Assembly: GCA_030598355.1 (NCBI GenBank)
Contig: JAUVQD010000086.1
Span: 1 to 6,373 of the forward strand
DNA length: 6,373 nucleotides
Source of the DNA: Actinomycetes bacterium
GTDB taxonomy: Bacteria; Actinomycetota; Aquicultoria; CAJVYJ01; JAUVQD01
Direction: 5' to 3'
The position numbers and the translations under genes are program-made. The notes beneath the pieces are model-generated. The model was not told the origin of the DNA. It did no database searches and saw nothing but the letters and a program-made list of their open reading frames with translations. Position 1 is the stretch's first letter. Each line of letters opens with the position of its first letter. Below, in pieces: positions 1 through 5,722 of the stretch.

Positions 1-1
1 A

Positions 2-925
2 CAACGGGTTTTTGCAGTCACTGGCGCTTTTGGATATCTGGGAAAGTACATTGCCCGCAGACTATTCGAAGACGGCACGGTGGACACGCTTCGAGTGCTC
101 ACAGGCCATCCCGGCCGCTCGAATCCCTTCGGAGACCGGGCTGAGGTGGTCCCCTTTCATTTTAATGATCCCCAGCAACTGGCCGCGGATCTCCGGGGAG
201 TAAAAACCGTTTTCAACACTTACTGGGTGCGCTTCAGCCATGGGGATATAAGTTTTGGCCAGGCGGTGGCCAATGTGCAGAACCTTATCAGGGCGGCCGC
301 CGAGGCCGGTGTTGAGCGCTTTGTTCATATTAGTATCACTAACCCAAGCTTGGACTCACCTTTCTCCTACTTTAGAGGGAAAGCTATTATGGAAAAGACA
401 CTGATCGAGTCCGGACTTTCGTACGCAATCTTACGGCCCACGGTGCTCTTTGGAAAAGAGGATATTCTTCTTAACAACATCGCCTGGTTGTTGAGGAGGT
501 TTCCCTTGTACCCAATTTTCGGCGATGGTGAATATCGGGTGCAGCCGGTTTACGTCGACGATGTCGCCAAGCTGGCAGTTGAGTTGGCGCACGGCAACGA
601 GAATATCATCTGCAATGCCGTCGGCCCCGAGACATATTCTTTCAAAGGGCTGGTAGAACTGATTAAGAACCGCGTGCACGCCCGCGCGAAAATCGTGCAT
701 GTCAATCCGGCGACCGGGCTCTTGTTGTCGAAAGTACTCAATCGCTTGGTGCGGGATGTGATAGTCACACGCGAGGAGATCGGTGGGCTCATGGCCGATA
801 TCTTGTCGACTCATGATGGGCCGCTGTGTTCGACGAGTTTTAGCGGCTGGTCACAAAGGCATGCCGGGTCCCTGGGCGCCGTCTACGCTTCTGAGCTCGA
901 CCGTCATTATCGGGCAGCGTCATGA
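2..925 (+). CDS. NAD(P)-binding SDR/NmrA-like epimerase-family protein (5' partial)
   Basis: Atypical short-chain dehydrogenase/reductase, probably a cytosolic NAD(P)(H)-dependent oxidoreductase or epimerase. The reading frame is open from base 2, so the gene begins before the window; a GTG at 80 is internal, because the residues before it form the Rossmann dinucleotide loop TGAFGYLG (visible residues 7-14), the GxxGxxG signature of SDRs. Further SDR landmarks are the strand and helix VERFVHIS, the YFRGK motif (Y123, K127) that gives the catalytic YxxxK pair, the LRPTVLFG segment and YVDDVAKLAV, typical of NDUFA9/NmrA-like extended SDRs. 307 residues are visible, so only a few are likely missing. 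The stop overlaps the start of the radical SAM gene (ATGA), indicating one operon and a likely shared pathway. The substrate is unknown. Family assignment is firm; a specific role such as a vinyl reductase acting with a BchE-like enzyme would be speculation. Confidence 0.88.
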   Translation, partial: QRVFAVTGAFGYLGKYIARRLFEDGTVDTLRVLTGHPGRSNPFGDRAEVVPFHFNDPQQLAADLRGVKTVFNTYWVRFSHGDISFGQAVANVQNLIRAAAEAGVERFVHISITNPSLDSPFSYFRGKAIMEKTLIESGLSYAILRPTVLFGKEDILLNNIAWLLRRFPLYPIFGDGEYRVQPVYVDDVAKLAVELAHGNENIICNAVGPETYSFKGLVELIKNRVHARAKIVHVNPATGLLLSKVLNRLVRDVIVTREEIGGLMADILSTHDGPLCSTSFSGWSQRHAGSLGAVYASELDRHYRAAS

Positions 926-2433
926 ACGAGCGCAGGCCGGCCGGTCGCAGGATCACCCTACTAAACGTCCCCCGGCACTTTATCGGTAGTCGCTATGGCT
1001 TGGGGTACCAGATGCCGTTGGGTCTAGTCTCTATCGGTGGACCCCTGGTGGATGCGGACTTTGAGGTCGACCTGGTCGATGCGGATGTTCGGGGCTTGAG
1101 TCACGCGGATGTCATTCGGGAGCTAAAAACCAGGGATACCGGTATTGCAATGTTGAGCCATCCGGCCTCGACGGCCGGCTATCCGGCAGTCGAGGCATTG
1201 AGCCGGCGCATAAGAGCGGAGCTTCCCGAAATCGTTCAGGTGTACGGCGGTGTTTTTCCGACCTTCGCTTATCGGGAAATAATGCGACGCGCGCCGCAGA
1301 TCGATTACATCGTCCGGGGCGAGGGAGAGGTCACGGCAGTTGAGCTGGCAGACTGCCTCCGAAAGGGCGGGGATCTTTCGACGGTCAAAAGCCTGGTTTG
1401 GCGCGGCGATGATTCCGAGGCCGTAATTAACGAACTGCGCGATCCCATCGACGATCTCGATGCCCACCGGTTTGGCTGGGAGTTGGTCGATTGGGACCTC
1501 TACCACCTCTTCGGCTCCGGTCCTTTTGCCGGTGTCCAGTTCAGCCGCGGTTGTGTCTACCGGTGCTCGTATTGTGGGCAATGGGGCTTTTGGCGCCGGT
1601 ATCGGCATCGCACGATCAAGAACTTCGTGGACAATCTTGTGGAACTGCGTGATACCTATGGTGTGCGTCACATATTTCCGGCCGATGAGCATTTCTGTGT
1701 CGATCGCCGGACGACCGAGGCCCTGTTTCAGGAAATAATTTCGAGAGATATCGGCATTCCTCTCTATATAAATACAACAGTCAAAGATGTCTTGCGCGAC
1801 CGTGATCTGATGCCCATGTACAAACAGGCCGGTGTCGCCTTTGCCGCGCTGGGGATCGAATCCGACAGTCCGGAAGTGCAGCGAAAGATCAATAAAGACA
1901 ATGCTCTTAGCGAATCGACGACGGCTGTCGGCTTGCTTCGCCGCTCGGGTATAGTCGCCTTGATTCACATGATGTATGGGTTGGAAAACGAGACACCCAA
2001 AACCGTTTTGCGTAAGGCTCGCTCGATGATAAAAATAGACGCGGATTTCGTCAACATGGAATACATCACACCGCACTTCTGGACCCGCCTGGGGCGCTCC
2101 GTTGAGCCGGCAGACATTATCCAAATGGATCAAGGAAAGTGGAGTTATCGTAATCAAGTTATTCGCGTTCCGTCAATGTCGCCGACGGCGCTGTTTTGGT
2201 GGGTCAAGCTTACCGAGCTGTTTATTCATTTGCGGCCCAAGGTACTCTTTAGGGCATGGCTGAACCCCGATAGGGTTATCAGGCATTTTCGGCGCCGCGG
2301 GCTATGGCGTGCCTTCAAGGTTTGGCGGGCGGAAATCGCTGAATTCTATTTCGATACGACGTTTTCCAAACCGGCCGAGCGGGCACCCTCGGATTTTTTA
2401 TTGCTAGTTTTGAATAGACGAAGAGACCCCTAA
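922..2433 (+). CDS. B12-binding domain radical SAM protein, BchE-like
   Basis: Cobalamin-dependent radical SAM enzyme of 503 residues. Residues ~10-150 form a B12-binding Rossmann-like domain (MPLGLVSIGG, VYGGVFPTF, VRGEGEVT); no DxHxxG cobalamin-ligand motif is visible, as in many members of this class. Residues ~200-400 are the radical SAM barrel, with the 4Fe-4S cluster motif CxxxCxxC at C211, C215 and C218. The text just after it (CGQWGFWRRYRHR), PADEH at 253-257, GIESDSPEV at 311-319 and YITPHFWTRLGR at 381-392 closely recall anaerobic Mg-protoporphyrin IX monomethyl ester cyclase (BchE), as does the C-terminal part (FWWVKLTELFIHLRPK, 425-440). BchE inserts a keto oxygen derived from water to build ring E of chlorophylls. 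This family also has members outside phototrophs, so the substrate is open. The ATG overlaps the stop of the SDR gene with no clear Shine-Dalgarno, which suggests translational coupling. High confidence for family, low for exact reaction. Confidence 0.93.
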   Translation: MNERRPAGRRITLLNVPRHFIGSRYGLGYQMPLGLVSIGGPLVDADFEVDLVDADVRGLSHADVIRELKTRDTGIAMLSHPASTAGYPAVEALSRRIRAELPEIVQVYGGVFPTFAYREIMRRAPQIDYIVRGEGEVTAVELADCLRKGGDLSTVKSLVWRGDDSEAVINELRDPIDDLDAHRFGWELVDWDLYHLFGSGPFAGVQFSRGCVYRCSYCGQWGFWRRYRHRTIKNFVDNLVELRDTYGVRHIFPADEHFCVDRRTTEALFQEIISRDIGIPLYINTTVKDVLRDRDLMPMYKQAGVAFAALGIESDSPEVQRKINKDNALSESTTAVGLLRRSGIVALIHMMYGLENETPKTVLRKARSMIKIDADFVNMEYITPHFWTRLGRSVEPADIIQMDQGKWSYRNQVIRVPSMSPTALFWWVKLTELFIHLRPKVLFRAWLNPDRVIRHFRRRGLWRAFKVWRAEIAEFYFDTTFSKPAERAPSDFLLLVLNRRRDP

Positions 2434-2472
2434 GTTTTCCCTAGACACAGCGGCAATCTCAATGTATCTTTA

Positions 2473-2506
2473 ACCATGTTGCTCGACAGTGTTTACATGG
2501 TGTAAT
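2473..2506 (+). promoter_or_regulatory. Possible promoter with overlapping operator-like dyad upstream of the G5 gene
   Basis: A perfect 7-bp inverted repeat, ACCATGT (2473-2479) and ACATGGT (2495-2501), is separated by 15 bp. It overlaps a possible sigma-70-type promoter: TTGCTC (2479-2484), a 16-bp spacer and TGTAAT (2501-2506) preceded by an extended -10 TG at 2498-2499. A dimeric regulator binding the dyad would cover both elements. The placement in the 148-bp gap before the membrane-protein gene makes sense, but the boxes are imperfect and this is a by-eye call. Confidence 0.3.
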
Positions 2507-2581
2507 ACCCGAAAATGACACTTGTTCGGCGAGGCTAATACAGACAAAACGAACTAGCCAACATAACTCTATAGGTTGCTT

Positions 2582-3460
2582 ATGGGAGCCTCATTGGTAG
2601 AAGAAAAAGAAGATGATGCAAAAGACTCGCATCAGTCGAATATCAACTCCGTAATGAATAGGTGGAACGGCCTAAGCCTGGCCGTGAAAGTAGCGGTACT
2701 CGCCTCTGTGGTGTTGCTCGTAGGTGTTGTCGCAATGTCTATGGCAAATACGGGAGACAAAGAGGTCGTAACCAAGGAAGCCAAGCCGGCGCCAATCGCC
2801 GAAACCGTTGTTACGACCGAGGCAATCGGTTTTTCCACAGACACCCAAGAAGACCCTAATCGACTTGAAGGTGAGACCACTGTGACCAAGGCGGGCGCCA
2901 TGGGCTCGGCTAGAGTGACGTACGACGTTTACTCGGATGGGCGAAAAATAGAGGTCAAACGCGAAATCCTGAAAGATCCGGTCACGGAACATGTCCTGAT
3001 CGGCACGAAACCAAAGCCCATCACGAATGTCTCCTGGGACGTCCTAAGGGTCGAGCAGTTCGAGGCTGCGCCAATGACGGAGAAGGTGGCTGTTGCCGAG
3101 CGTTATTTGAATGAGAATAAACTCAAGGGACCGGGCCTACCCTGGCAAGACCCCAAGTGGCTTGTTGGTAAGATAGAGACTTGGCTGAGTGAGAATAAAG
3201 ATTCGGGCAACAATTACCTGGAATGGGAATTTGGTAATCGGGTGAGCGAGTGGAAACGCGAAGAGCTTGCTCGCAAGGCAGTTACTCTTCCCTTAGGTTC
3301 TTCCATGGATGAGGCAAAAGCGCTCCTCGGCCCGCCGAGCGACACTCGCAGCACTAATTTGCCCGGGCAATCCGTCATGGACTACCTTTACTATGGACCC
3401 CTTGGAGACCGTATCGAACTGATTTACTCCGGGGGCCAGCTGGAGGGCGTAAAGGGCTAG
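2582..3460 (+). CDS. Membrane-anchored G5-domain protein with BamE/SmpA-like C-terminal segment
   Basis: Protein of 292 residues with a short acidic N-terminal cytoplasmic tail, one hydrophobic helix at about residues 34-55 (AVKVAVLASVVLLVGVVAMS), and a long extracytoplasmic part. Residues ~75-144 match a G5 domain: an EAIGFSTDT start, glycine-rich GETTVTKAGAMG, then VTYDVYSDGRKIEVKRE and the closing VTEHVLIGTKP. G5 domains occur in surface proteins and are linked to binding of N-acetylglucosamine-containing polymers, so cell-wall binding is a reasonable inference. The last ~55 residues (LPLGSSMDEAKALLGPPSD, then YLYYGPLGDRIELIY) resemble the short SmpA/OmlA-type fold. The middle segment is not recognised. 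A TTG at 2576 is also in frame, but ATG 2582 sits 6 nt after an AGG and is preferred. No lipobox or LPXTG sorting motif is visible, so the helix is probably the anchor. The gene stands alone and runs into a convergent DUF5654 gene. Confidence 0.85.
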   Translation: MGASLVEEKEDDAKDSHQSNINSVMNRWNGLSLAVKVAVLASVVLLVGVVAMSMANTGDKEVVTKEAKPAPIAETVVTTEAIGFSTDTQEDPNRLEGETTVTKAGAMGSARVTYDVYSDGRKIEVKREILKDPVTEHVLIGTKPKPITNVSWDVLRVEQFEAAPMTEKVAVAERYLNENKLKGPGLPWQDPKWLVGKIETWLSENKDSGNNYLEWEFGNRVSEWKREELARKAVTLPLGSSMDEAKALLGPPSDTRSTNLPGQSVMDYLYYGPLGDRIELIYSGGQLEGVKG

Positions 3461-3466
3461 ACTTTT

Positions 3467-3733
3467 CTAGGCTGCTTTTTGACCTTTGTCGGCTTTCTCG
3501 GTCGAGCTGGCCGCACTCTTCGCTCTTTCGGACATGCCCCCCAGCCAGACAGTGATCGCAATCCCAATAATCGTGATAATAATTGCATAACCAAGGAGAG
3601 CAGGTATCCCCATGGCTGGTGCCAGCACCGTGGTAAAGATAGCCACGACCGCCTGGTTCCACGCGAGCGCCACGATCAGGCCGAAAGCAACGGCTACGAG
3701 GGTGGCAACTTTGTTTATTACTTCGTAGTTCAT
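3467..3733 (-). CDS. DUF5654 family small membrane protein
   Basis: Small integral membrane protein of 88 residues. The first half holds a hydrophobic stretch (residues ~9-38) that contains the family-typical ALAWNQAV core (22-29), followed by a second membrane helix (~46-65, GYAIIITIIGIAITVWLGG). The tail (69-88) is hydrophilic, rich in Ala, Ser and Lys, and probably cytoplasmic. The pattern matches DUF5654, whose function is unknown. Two ATG codons are in frame: the one at 3745 and the one at 3733. The second is chosen because GGAGG (3739-3743, minus strand) lies 5 nt before it and the upstream ATG overlaps that ribosome binding site. The gene converges with the G5 gene, with 6 bp between the two stops, so their transcripts probably overlap at the 3' ends. 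It appears to be transcribed alone from the promoter at 3798-3803. Confidence 0.85.
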   Translation of the reverse strand: MNYEVINKVATLVAVAFGLIVALAWNQAVVAIFTTVLAPAMGIPALLGYAIIITIIGIAITVWLGGMSERAKSAASSTEKADKGQKAA

Positions 3734-3738
3734 ATATT

Positions 3739-3743
3739 CCTCC
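3739..3743 (-). promoter_or_regulatory. Ribosome binding site GGAGG that sets the DUF5654 start
   Basis: On the minus strand GGAGG ends 5 nt before ATG 3733. It overlaps the upstream in-frame ATG at 3745, which makes that codon an unlikely start. Confidence 0.75.
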
Positions 3744-3797
3744 ATCTCTTACTTATTGTGCCTAACCGCCTATTCCCAAAAAAATGTGCGACCAGAC

Positions 3798-3803
3798 ATT
3801 ATA
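3798..3803 (-). promoter_or_regulatory. Consensus -10 box for the DUF5654 gene
   Basis: The minus strand reads TATAAT, a perfect -10 hexamer, about 65 nt upstream of the DUF5654 start, implying a 5' leader near 58 nt. The -35 is weak: the best match is TTCACG, 15 bp upstream of the box, a short spacing. There is no extended -10 TG. The location upstream of a gene without an upstream co-directional neighbour supports the call. Confidence 0.5.
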
Positions 3804-3870
3804 CTGGCGTGACCTGGGCGTGAAGCTTTCAGCACCCTTCAGGAAGAGCCGGAGACCGGTGCCCCATCGA

Positions 3871-3918
3871 AACGTTAATCCAAATATCTTATAGCCATGA
3901 TCTAACGTTCTTTTTTTT
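3871..3918 (+). terminator. Terminator-like dyad with T8 tract
   Basis: AACGTTA (3871-3877) pairs perfectly with TAACGTT (3903-3909), followed by C and eight T's (3911-3918). This is the order of an intrinsic terminator on the plus strand, but the 7-bp stem is AT-rich and the loop is 25 nt, so it would be weak. No plus-strand gene precedes it within 400 bp, so it would act on read-through from the G5 gene or on an unannotated short transcript. Confidence 0.3.
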
Positions 3919-4010
3919 CTAGACAAAACCATTCTGTTCTAACTCGGGGTATCAATGAAAGCGAGCTCACTCCAACTGCAATAGAGCGAGTTGCGCATTG
4001 TACCGTTCCA

Positions 4011-5078
4011 ATGATGCTTTCGAGGCATTACCAAGGGAAAAGGAGCATTGCTAGCACTATGTCCGCGACTTCAATAAACGCAAAGCTTACCAGGGCTGTG
4101 AGTGATTATTGCGATCCTTATGCGCTTGACGCTGGGGATTTGCGCCGCTTTATTGAGGCTAAGGACTATCGGATAAAACAAGGCTTGGCTTTGGACATGA
4201 TCCACCGATCGATCAGAGCCGACGCAAACGTAAACGTCTGGGAACCTCTTGAAAGGTTGGCGGAGCTAGAACGTACGATTACGAATCTCGAGGCCGGCCC
4301 TCGAGATCATGTTGTTCATGCAATGAATCTTTTTATTTTAGGAATCTATATAAATCACGAGGTCTTTGAGAAAGATGTTTTGCCCAGCGTTGACCCTTTT
4401 CAGTGGAAACTGGCAGGCTTATTTCACGATAATGCGTATCCGGTTGACATCGGCTTAAAGCTGGCAGGAACGTATTCACGTTATCTCGATATTGATTTCG
4501 AATTTTCTTCACGTAATCTTGGCATGCTAAAAAAGAGAAAATGGTTTTGGTTTCGCGAAAACGGGTTTGATCTGATTCAAAGGCGGTTGTCGGAATGGAA
4601 GCTTAAAATCGACGTTCATAAAGCCCACGATCGAGCACCTTCATGTCATGGGATTGTCGGTGCTCTTGGTCTCTTGAGATTATTGGACCGTTTATATCAT
4701 GAGCATAATCCTAGAAGATTAAAGAAGGAACGATTTCATGATCTCGTCGATTGGAACGAGAAACACTTTGAGGACGATATTGTTTCTGCATGTTCCGCGA
4801 TCTTTATCCATAACCTTGATGCAACTTGGTTCCGGGGCGCAAAGATAGATCCGGAAGTAGCTCCACTTCCTTTCCTGCTGAAGCTCAGCGATTCGTTACA
4901 GGATTGGGGGCGGCATTCTGAATCAGATCCTGACGGGATCCCCGCTGAAGAATATGACATTGATATTATTAATCACAAGATCATGTTTCGGGCGCCTGCG
5001 GACCGAGAGACTAGAATTATATCGGATCTTTCTGAATCACTAGAAGGCATCGATAACTTTCTTGAAATTAACCCTTAG
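4011..5078 (+). CDS. HD-domain protein, putative metal-dependent phosphohydrolase
   Basis: Soluble protein of up to 355 residues with no signal peptide or membrane segment. It shows HD-superfamily landmarks in order: RDHVVHAMN (H100, H103), the HD doublet in LAGLFHDNAYP (H139-D140), CHGIVGALG (H213), IFIHNLD (H267) and LLKLSDSLQDWGR (D294). Known HD enzymes use such residues to bind one or two metal ions and hydrolyse phosphoester bonds of nucleotides or signalling molecules; the extra histidines would suit a two-metal centre. The substrate is unknown. The first ~95 residues and the final ~55 (after QDWGR) are not recognised. The start is uncertain: ATG 4011 and 4014 lack a Shine-Dalgarno, whereas ATG 4059 (residue 17) follows AAGGAG by 13 nt, rather far. 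Residues 1-16 look unconstrained, so 4059 may be correct. The gene is AT-richer than the left half of the window, and tag follows in the same direction. Confidence 0.8.
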   Translation: MMLSRHYQGKRSIASTMSATSINAKLTRAVSDYCDPYALDAGDLRRFIEAKDYRIKQGLALDMIHRSIRADANVNVWEPLERLAELERTITNLEAGPRDHVVHAMNLFILGIYINHEVFEKDVLPSVDPFQWKLAGLFHDNAYPVDIGLKLAGTYSRYLDIDFEFSSRNLGMLKKRKWFWFRENGFDLIQRRLSEWKLKIDVHKAHDRAPSCHGIVGALGLLRLLDRLYHEHNPRRLKKERFHDLVDWNEKHFEDDIVSACSAIFIHNLDATWFRGAKIDPEVAPLPFLLKLSDSLQDWGRHSESDPDGIPAEEYDIDIINHKIMFRAPADRETRIISDLSESLEGIDNFLEINP

Positions 5079-5146
5079 CTTTGCGAAGTTGAATGCTCTG
5101 GATGTTAAGATCCAACCAAGAAATTCCAAAATGAGCATCTCGAAAC

Positions 5147-5152
5147 AGAAGG
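5147..5152 (+). promoter_or_regulatory. Possible ribosome binding site for tag with CTG start
   Basis: AGAAGG differs by one base from AGGAGG and lies 9 nt before the CTG at 5162. It supports initiation there rather than at GTG 5192, which has no purine-rich site ahead of it. If the gene really starts at ATG 5131 with a frameshift, this site is within the coding region and irrelevant. Confidence 0.35.
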
Positions 5153-5161
5153 CAATAGACC

Positions 5162-5713
5162 CTGGAAAAACCAAAAACATACTGTGAATTTGTGGCAAAT
5201 CTCGAGAAGTCGAATGTTCACCGAGTTTACCACGATACTAAATACGGTTTTCCAATAACCTCAGATAACGAGTTGTTTGGACGATTAGTGCTGGAAATAA
5301 ATCAGGCAGGGCTTTCTTGGACAACCGTTCTGAATAAGCAGGAAAATCTTAGAAAAGCCTACGCAGAATTTAATGTCCGAAAAGTGGCCAGGTTTAATAA
5401 ACAAAACATTGAGAAGTTGCTATCGGACTCCGGGATTATCAGGAATAAACTGAAAATCAATGCCGCCATATTTAATGCTCAGAAGATCGTCGATATCCAA
5501 GGCGAATATGGGTCATTTAAATCTTGGCTGGATCACAACCATCCTCTGCTATTAGACGACTGGGTCGAGCTTTTTAAAAAGAGATTTAAATTTACCGGCA
5601 AAGAGATCACCAAAGAATTCTTGTTAAGTACAGGATACCTAAAAGGGGCTCACGAAAAGGATTGTCCGATACTCGGCAAGATAATTCAGGATGGACCCAT
5701 GTGGGAAAAATGA
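5162..5713 (+). CDS. tag: DNA-3-methyladenine glycosylase I, with non-standard 5' end
   Basis: Base-excision repair enzyme that removes 3-methyladenine from alkylated DNA. Numbered from the CTG at 5162 (183 residues; E. coli Tag has 187): Y23-H24 in RVYHD, Y28 where E. coli has Trp21, the catalytic-pocket E45 and W53 in LEINQAGLSW, SGIIRNKLKI, and H164/C168 in GAHEKDC. E. coli Tag binds zinc with C4, H17, H175 and C179; the matches here are C8, H24, H164 and C168. C8 lies upstream of the first conventional start (GTG 5192), which also lacks a ribosome binding site and would give 173 residues. A stop at 5156-5158 leaves CTG 5162 as the only other start codon; AGAAGG (5147-5152) lies 9 nt before it. 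Alternatively an ATG at 5131 in another frame, joined by removing one A from GGAAAAACC (5164-5172), would give an ordinary start. Only 9 bp separate it from convergent DUF3786. Confidence 0.9.
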   Translation: MEKPKTYCEFVANLEKSNVHRVYHDTKYGFPITSDNELFGRLVLEINQAGLSWTTVLNKQENLRKAYAEFNVRKVARFNKQNIEKLLSDSGIIRNKLKINAAIFNAQKIVDIQGEYGSFKSWLDHNHPLLLDDWVELFKKRFKFTGKEITKEFLLSTGYLKGAHEKDCPILGKIIQDGPMWEK

Positions 5714-5722
5714 TCCGATCCG

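Larger units (their letters stand above)
3746..4010. other. Intergenic region between divergent DUF5654 and HD-domain genes
   Basis: No coding signal is seen on either strand over these 265 bp. The left part carries the minus-strand promoter and leader of the DUF5654 gene. The middle has a GC-rich patch with short pairings (GCACC 3832-3836 with GGTGC 3858-3862, enclosing CCGG-AGA-CCGG). The right part contains the dyad with T-tract (3871-3918) and must also contain the promoter of the HD gene, for which no convincing -35/-10 pair was found. Base composition becomes AT-richer from about here onward. Confidence 0.6.

Noticed and set aside
80..82. GTG as the start of the SDR gene
   Set aside because: The Rossmann motif TGAFGYLG lies upstream in the same frame, so the true start is before the window.
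431..814. Minus-strand open frame of 127 codons
   Set aside because: It is antisense to the SDR gene and shows no family features.
1123..2157. Long open frame on the minus strand (344 codons)
   Set aside because: It lies entirely antisense to the radical SAM gene, whose motifs are unambiguous; the translation has no recognisable domain and is an effect of the GC-rich codon pattern.
3479..3823. Plus-strand open frame of 114 codons
   Set aside because: It runs opposite to the DUF5654 gene, which has a clear ribosome binding site, promoter and membrane-helix pattern; the plus-strand translation looks random.
3832..3862. GC-rich pairing GCACC/GGTGC with inner CCGG repeats as a terminator or riboswitch
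   Set aside because: The stems are short, no T-tract follows on either strand, and no known riboswitch core is recognisable.
5081..5111. Promoter for tag (TTGCGA, then extended -10 TGTTAAGAT)
   Set aside because: The spacing is 19 bp and both hexamers match only four of six positions; too weak to list.
5099..5114. Hairpin TGGAT/ATCCA after the HD gene as a terminator
   Set aside because: The stem is only 5 bp and no T-tract follows it.
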